Assembly (NCBI GenBank): GCA_001017865.1
Contig: LATQ01000334.1
Span: 1-11,694 of the forward strand
DNA: 11,694 nucleotides
Direction of reading: 5' to 3'
Origin: Rhodococcus sp. IITR03
GTDB lineage: Bacteria > Actinomycetota > Actinomycetes > Mycobacteriales > Mycobacteriaceae
Part shown: positions 8,717 through 11,694 of the stretch, piece by piece
How positions within the stretch are numbered: position 1 is the stretch's first letter
Layout of the letters: the number at the start of each line of letters is the position of its first letter
Translations under genes and position numbers: made by a program
Notes under the pieces: model-generated
Told to the model about the DNA's origin: nothing
Database searches by the model: none
Seen by the model: only the letters and a program-made list of their open reading frames with translations

Positions 8717-9594
8717 TCAGTTCCGACGAACGCGGACGGCGGTGCCGGCACACAGCACGACGACGGCACCGCCCGCCACCACCGCCCAGGTCAACGGCTC
8801 TCCCAGCAACCAGGCCGCCCAGCCGACCGTCATGATCGGCTGGGTCAGTTGCACCTGCCCACCCGCGCCATCGGCCCGATCGCCAGACCTCGGTACCACG
8901 CGAAGAACCCGAGGAACATGCTGACGATGCGAGATAGGCGAACGACGCCCAGTGCGTCATTTCACCCTGCGGCAGTCCGTCGGCGAACGAGACGAGGTGA
9001 GTGTCACCATCAGCGGCGACCCCAGCACCAGCGCCCACGAGATCGTCTGCCACGCGCCGATCTCCCGCGCCAGCAGTCCGCCCTCCGCATAGCCGAGGGC
9101 CGCGGCGACCACCGCGCCGAGCAACAGCAGATCGGCTCGGCCGAATCCCGCGAAACCTCCGCCACGCAGGCCCGCGAAGGCCATGACGGCGACCGTCCCC
9201 GCACCCGCCGCGACCCAGAACGGGATCGGCGGCCGTTCGTGGGCCCACAACACCGCGACCACCGCGGTTGCGGCCGGAAGGATCGCGATGACGATCGCGC
9301 TGTGATTCGCCGGTGCCGTGGTCAGGGCGTACGAGGTGAGCGTGGGAAATCCGATCACCACCCACCCGTGACGACGGCGATCCTGCGCCACTGATGCGTG
9401 TTCGGGAGTCGTTGCCCCGTGAATGCCAGTGCCAGAGCGGCGAGAACCGCCGCGACGACCGCGCGGCCGGCGGCGACGAACAGCGGTGACATCGCTCCAC
9501 TTTCGACGGCGATGCGGGTGAGCGGCACGGTCAGGGAGAAACCTGCGACGCCGAGCAGACCCCAGGCGAGCCCGCGAGGATCGGGCGATAGCAC
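8717..9594 (-). CDS. EamA/DMT-family transporter (frame-disrupted)
   Basis: This is a ten-helix drug/metabolite transporter in the cytoplasmic membrane, likely an exporter. Four breaks (9365-9366, 8994-8995, 8929-8930, 8858-8859) each restore family sequence. Pieces in order are GLAWGLLGVAGFSLTVPLTR, VVIGFPTLTSYALTTAPANH, ILPAATAVVAVLWAHERPP, RADLLLLGAVVAAALGYAEG, IGAWQTISWALVLGSPL, MFLGFFAWYRGLAIGPMARV, and QVQLTQPIMTVGWAAWLLGE ending AVRVRRN. The two EamA repeats are visible (VLWAHERPP and AAWLLGEPL end equivalent helices). Corrected length is 293 residues from the GTG at 9594. An ATG at 9633 is in frame but would overlap the start of the divergent MocR gene, so I reject it. The pairing with a divergent MocR regulator recalls ycxC-ycxD of Bacillus subtilis. 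The substrate is unknown. Confidence 0.83.
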
Positions 9595-9618
9595 TGGCCG
9601 GTCGGATACGATAGCGCT
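9586..9618. promoter_or_regulatory. Direct repeat, candidate MocR operator
   Basis: CGATAGCACT (9586-9595) and CGATAGCGCT (9609-9618) match at nine of ten bases in the same orientation, 23 bp apart. Several MocR regulators (GabR, TauR, PdxR) bind direct repeats between themselves and their target, so this is the best candidate operator. The second copy overlaps an 8-bp palindrome, TAGCGCTA (9612-9619). Two TACTCT copies (9618-9623, 9625-9630) lie just before the MocR start. The first could be its -10 for a leaderless message. Confidence 0.45.
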
Positions 9619-9631
9619 ACTCTGTACTCTC

Positions 9632-11034
9632 ATGTCGAACAGTAGCAGTTCCCAACTCGTTACGGAACTGACCCGGTGGATCGCTACCGCCGCACCCGGG
9701 GCCCGGTTGCCGTCGACGAGATCACTCGTCGCGCAGTACGCCGTCAGCCCCGTCACGGTGCAGAAGGCACTGAAGACACTCCAGACCCGGGGACTCGTGG
9801 AGAGCCGCACGGGAGTCGGCACCTTCGTCCGGCAGATCCGCACGTCGAACACGATCGACCACAGCTGGCAGACGGAAGCACTCGGAACGGCACCGCCGCT
9901 CCCCCGCGCCTCCGCCGCGCTGCGCACCGTGCCCAACGACGTGATCACACTCCACTCCGGCTACCCCGACCGCACACTGCTCCCCGAACGCCTTGTCCGC
10001 GGAGCATATTCACGCGCATCTCGCAGTGATGCCGCCGTCGGACGGACACCCGCAGCCGGGCTGCCCGAACTGCAGGCGTGGTTCGCCGCGGAACTGACGG
10101 AAGCGACGGATGCCCGCACCGCCCCGCCGTCCGCGGGCGACGTGATCATCACCCCCGGCAGTCAGAGCGGACTCGGGTCGATCTTCCGCGCGCTCGTCGG
10201 CGCCGGCAATCCCCTCGTCGTGGAGTCACCGACCTATTGGGGTGCGATCCTCGCGGCCACGAAGGCGGGTGTGCAGCTCGTCCCGGTTTCCAGCGGCCCC
10301 AATGGACCCGATCCCGACGAACTGGCCCGCGCCTTCGACCGGACCCGGCGCGCGCCTTCTACGCGCAACCGAACTTCGCGAATCCCACCGGGGCGCAATG
10401 GTCGTCGTCGACCGGCGATCGGGTCCTCGACGTCGTGCGCGATGCGGGAGCATTCGTCATCGAGGACGACTGGGCCCACGACTTCGGGATCTCGACCGAG
10501 TCCGTTCCGCTCTTCGCACGCGACGACTCCGGCCACGTCGTCTACGTCCGCTCGCTGACCAAGAGTGTCGCGCCGTCGGTGCGGGTCGCGGCGATCGTCG
10601 CGCGAGGACCCGCTCGCGAACGCATCCTCGCCGACGCGCAGGCCGAATCCGTCTATGTGAGCGGCGTTCTCCAGATGGTCGCGCTCGACGTCGTCACCCA
10701 GCCGGCATGGCAGACCCACTTGCGGGCCGTTCGTCGCGAGCTCGAATCGCGCCGCAACCTCCTCGCGAGCGAACTTCGCGAGCTTGCACCGGATGTGGAT
10801 GTCGACGGGCTGCCGCCGGTGGGCTCAACCTGTGGGGCAGGCTCCCGGACGACGTCGACGCCGAGACCGTCGCGCGCGACTGCGAGGCAGCCGGGGGTGC
10901 TCGTCGCAGCGGGTGGCGAATGGTTCCCAGCGGAGCCCACCGGCCAGTACCTCCGTCTCAACTTCGCCGGCCCGAACCCGGCGGCCTTCCGGGAGGCCGC
11001 CCGGGTCATCGGACGGGTTGTCTCCGGCGGGTGA
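9632..11034 (+). CDS. MocR-type regulator: GntR DNA-binding domain fused to PLP aminotransferase-like domain
   Basis: This is a transcription factor that senses an amino compound or pyridoxal phosphate through a class I aminotransferase fold. The GntR winged helix spans about residues 10-66 (LPSTRSLVAQYAVSPVTVQK, RGLVESRTGVGTFV). The effector domain has TPGSQSGLGSIFRAL, VESPTYWGAI, YAQPNFANPTG, IEDDWAHDFG and SLTKSVAPSVR, with Lys311 the expected PLP lysine and Asn251 and Asp280 the other cofactor contacts. Corrected length is 467 residues. Breaks lie at 10352-10353 and 10822-10823 (lost base) and in the GGGGG run at 10893-10897 (one extra G). The start is the ATG at 9632, with no ribosome site, so it is probably leaderless. 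It is divergent from an EamA transporter, its likely target. All PLP residues seem present, so cofactor binding is expected. The effector is unknown. Confidence 0.87.
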
Positions 11035-11046
11035 GGACGGTCGACG

Positions 11047-11345
11047 TCACCGGCTCGTGCGGCGCCGGTGGGCCCTCCTCACCCGGGTGCGTTCGTCCTC
11101 CGTGAGCCCACCCCAGATCCCGTACCGTTCACCGGAGTCGAGGGCGTACTGAAGGCACTTCTCTCGGACCGGACAACGAGCGCAGACCTTCTTGGCCGAG
11201 GCCATGCGGTTCTCCCTCGCGTCGCCCCGCTCGTTGTCCGGGTGGAAGAACAACGAGCCGTCCGCGTCGCGACAAGCCGCATCCATCTGCAATCCCATTC
11301 CTCGGCAACGGGAGGCGGCAGATAGAGCAACTTCAGCGCGGGCAT
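11047..11345 (-). CDS. WhiB-family iron-sulfur transcription factor
   Basis: This is a small actinobacterial regulator holding a [4Fe-4S] cluster that senses redox state or nitric oxide and usually acts with the principal sigma factor. Corrected length is 99 residues, typical of the family. It begins MPALKLLYLPPPVAEEW. The four cluster cysteines are in AACRD and CARCPVREKC (C-x2-C-x5-C). The turn motif is GIWGG, followed by the basic tail RTRVRRAHRRRTSR that contacts DNA. SLFFHPDNERGDAR resembles WhiB3-type proteins, but I would not assign a number. The frame breaks at 11290-11291, consistent with one G lost from TGG. The ATG has a strong ribosome site inside the end of pgi, with the pgi stop three bases upstream, so the two are probably co-transcribed. 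Confidence 0.92.
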
Positions 11346-11348
11346 GTC

Positions 11349-11694
11349 CTACCTCCCTCCGTCGCGGAGGTTGCGGTAGACCTCGATCAGATGGTCGGTG
11401 GACGCGTCCCCGGTATCGGGGGTCTCCTGGCCGGCGAGCACCGCCTGCAGGGCGGTGGCCTGGGTCTTGCCGAGCTCGACACCCCACTGATCGAACGAAT
11501 CGATCCCCCACACAATGCCCTGGACGAAGGTCTGGTGCTCGTAGAACGCGATGATCTGCCCGACCACCGACGGGGTCAGTTCCGGGGCGAGGATCGTCGT
11601 CGACGGCCGATCGCCGGGCATCACCTTGTGCGCCACCACCGCCTCGTCGACGCCTTCGGCACGCACCTCGTCGGCATCACGGCCGAAGGCCAAC
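11349..11694 (-). CDS. pgi: Glucose-6-phosphate isomerase, C-terminal part
   Basis: This cytoplasmic glycolytic enzyme interconverts glucose 6-phosphate and fructose 6-phosphate. The last 114 residues are visible; the start lies beyond the right edge of the window. [22 protein letters not shown] and [13 protein letters not shown] are diagnostic, the last being the second PROSITE signature of the family, with the lysine that helps open the sugar ring. The stop is TAG at 11349-11351. The frame is intact over the visible stretch. It reads straight into whiB, and no terminator is seen between them. Confidence 0.96.
   Translation of the reverse strand, partial: LAFGRDADEVRAEGVDEAVVAHKVMPGDRPSTTILAPELTPSVVGQIIAFYEHQTFVQGIVWGIDSFDQWGVELGKTQATALQAVLAGQETPDTGDASTDHLIEVYRNLRDGGR
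11352..11360 (-). promoter_or_regulatory. whiB ribosome binding site embedded in the end of pgi
   Basis: Minus-strand GGAGGGAGG lies six bases before the whiB ATG and encodes part of the final pgi residues (Gly-Gly-Arg). It confirms the whiB start and suggests that ribosomes ending pgi can reload on whiB. Confidence 0.75.

Noticed and set aside
9595..9633. EamA start at the ATG at 9633
   Set aside because: The two divergent start codons would overlap and leave no room for either promoter. The added residues are not part of the transporter fold.
8717..11034. Frame breaks in EamA and MocR as pseudogenes or programmed frameshifting
   Set aside because: Breaks occur at the same rate across unrelated genes and lack slippery-site structures. 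Length and motifs are intact after correction.

Overview
The window is GC-rich actinobacterial chromosome. It encodes a WhiB regulator and an F420-type (LLM) oxidoreductase. It also has B12-dependent acyl-CoA mutase subunits and apparently leaderless promoters. Together these point to the Mycobacteriales, most likely Rhodococcus or a close relative; the genus is my inference. Every interval between genes is shorter than 300 bases.

Sequence quality matters here. Nearly every gene longer than about 400 bases changes reading frame at least once. About 18 events are visible, and almost all are explained by one lost base in a short G or C run. In each gene the protein resumes exactly where the family expects it. 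Once the lost bases are counted, every gene that lies wholly in the window has a length divisible by three. I therefore annotate whole genes across the breaks, treat the breaks as sequencing or assembly errors rather than decay, and give the break positions in each entry.

Layout: (1) 1-381, C-terminal [2Fe-2S] ferredoxin domain of a reductase, closed by a strong hairpin terminator. (2) 434-2235, a TetR repressor and a divergent MFS exporter around two palindromic operators. (3) 2216-3633, a secreted lipoprotein of the apiosidase-like (DUF4038) family, with four 15-bp tandem repeats upstream of it. (4) 3759-7794, a minus-strand operon read in the order B12-dependent acyl-CoA mutase large subunit, B12-binding small subunit, F420/LLM oxidoreductase, CaiB/BaiF CoA-transferase. 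A divergent HSDL2-like short-chain dehydrogenase lies at 7881-8713. (5) 8717-11034, an EamA transporter and a divergent MocR/GntR-aminotransferase regulator. (6) 11047-11694, the end of pgi followed by a tightly coupled whiB gene.

The most interesting part is region 4. CoA transfer, carbon-skeleton rearrangement and two redox enzymes sit together behind back-to-back promoters, which suggests a catabolic module for an unusual branched acid. The mutase keeps the Tyr and Arg used by methylmalonyl-CoA mutase to hold a substrate carboxylate. It has lost other normally conserved pocket residues, so its substrate is probably not methylmalonyl-CoA. The true substrate cannot be read from the sequence.
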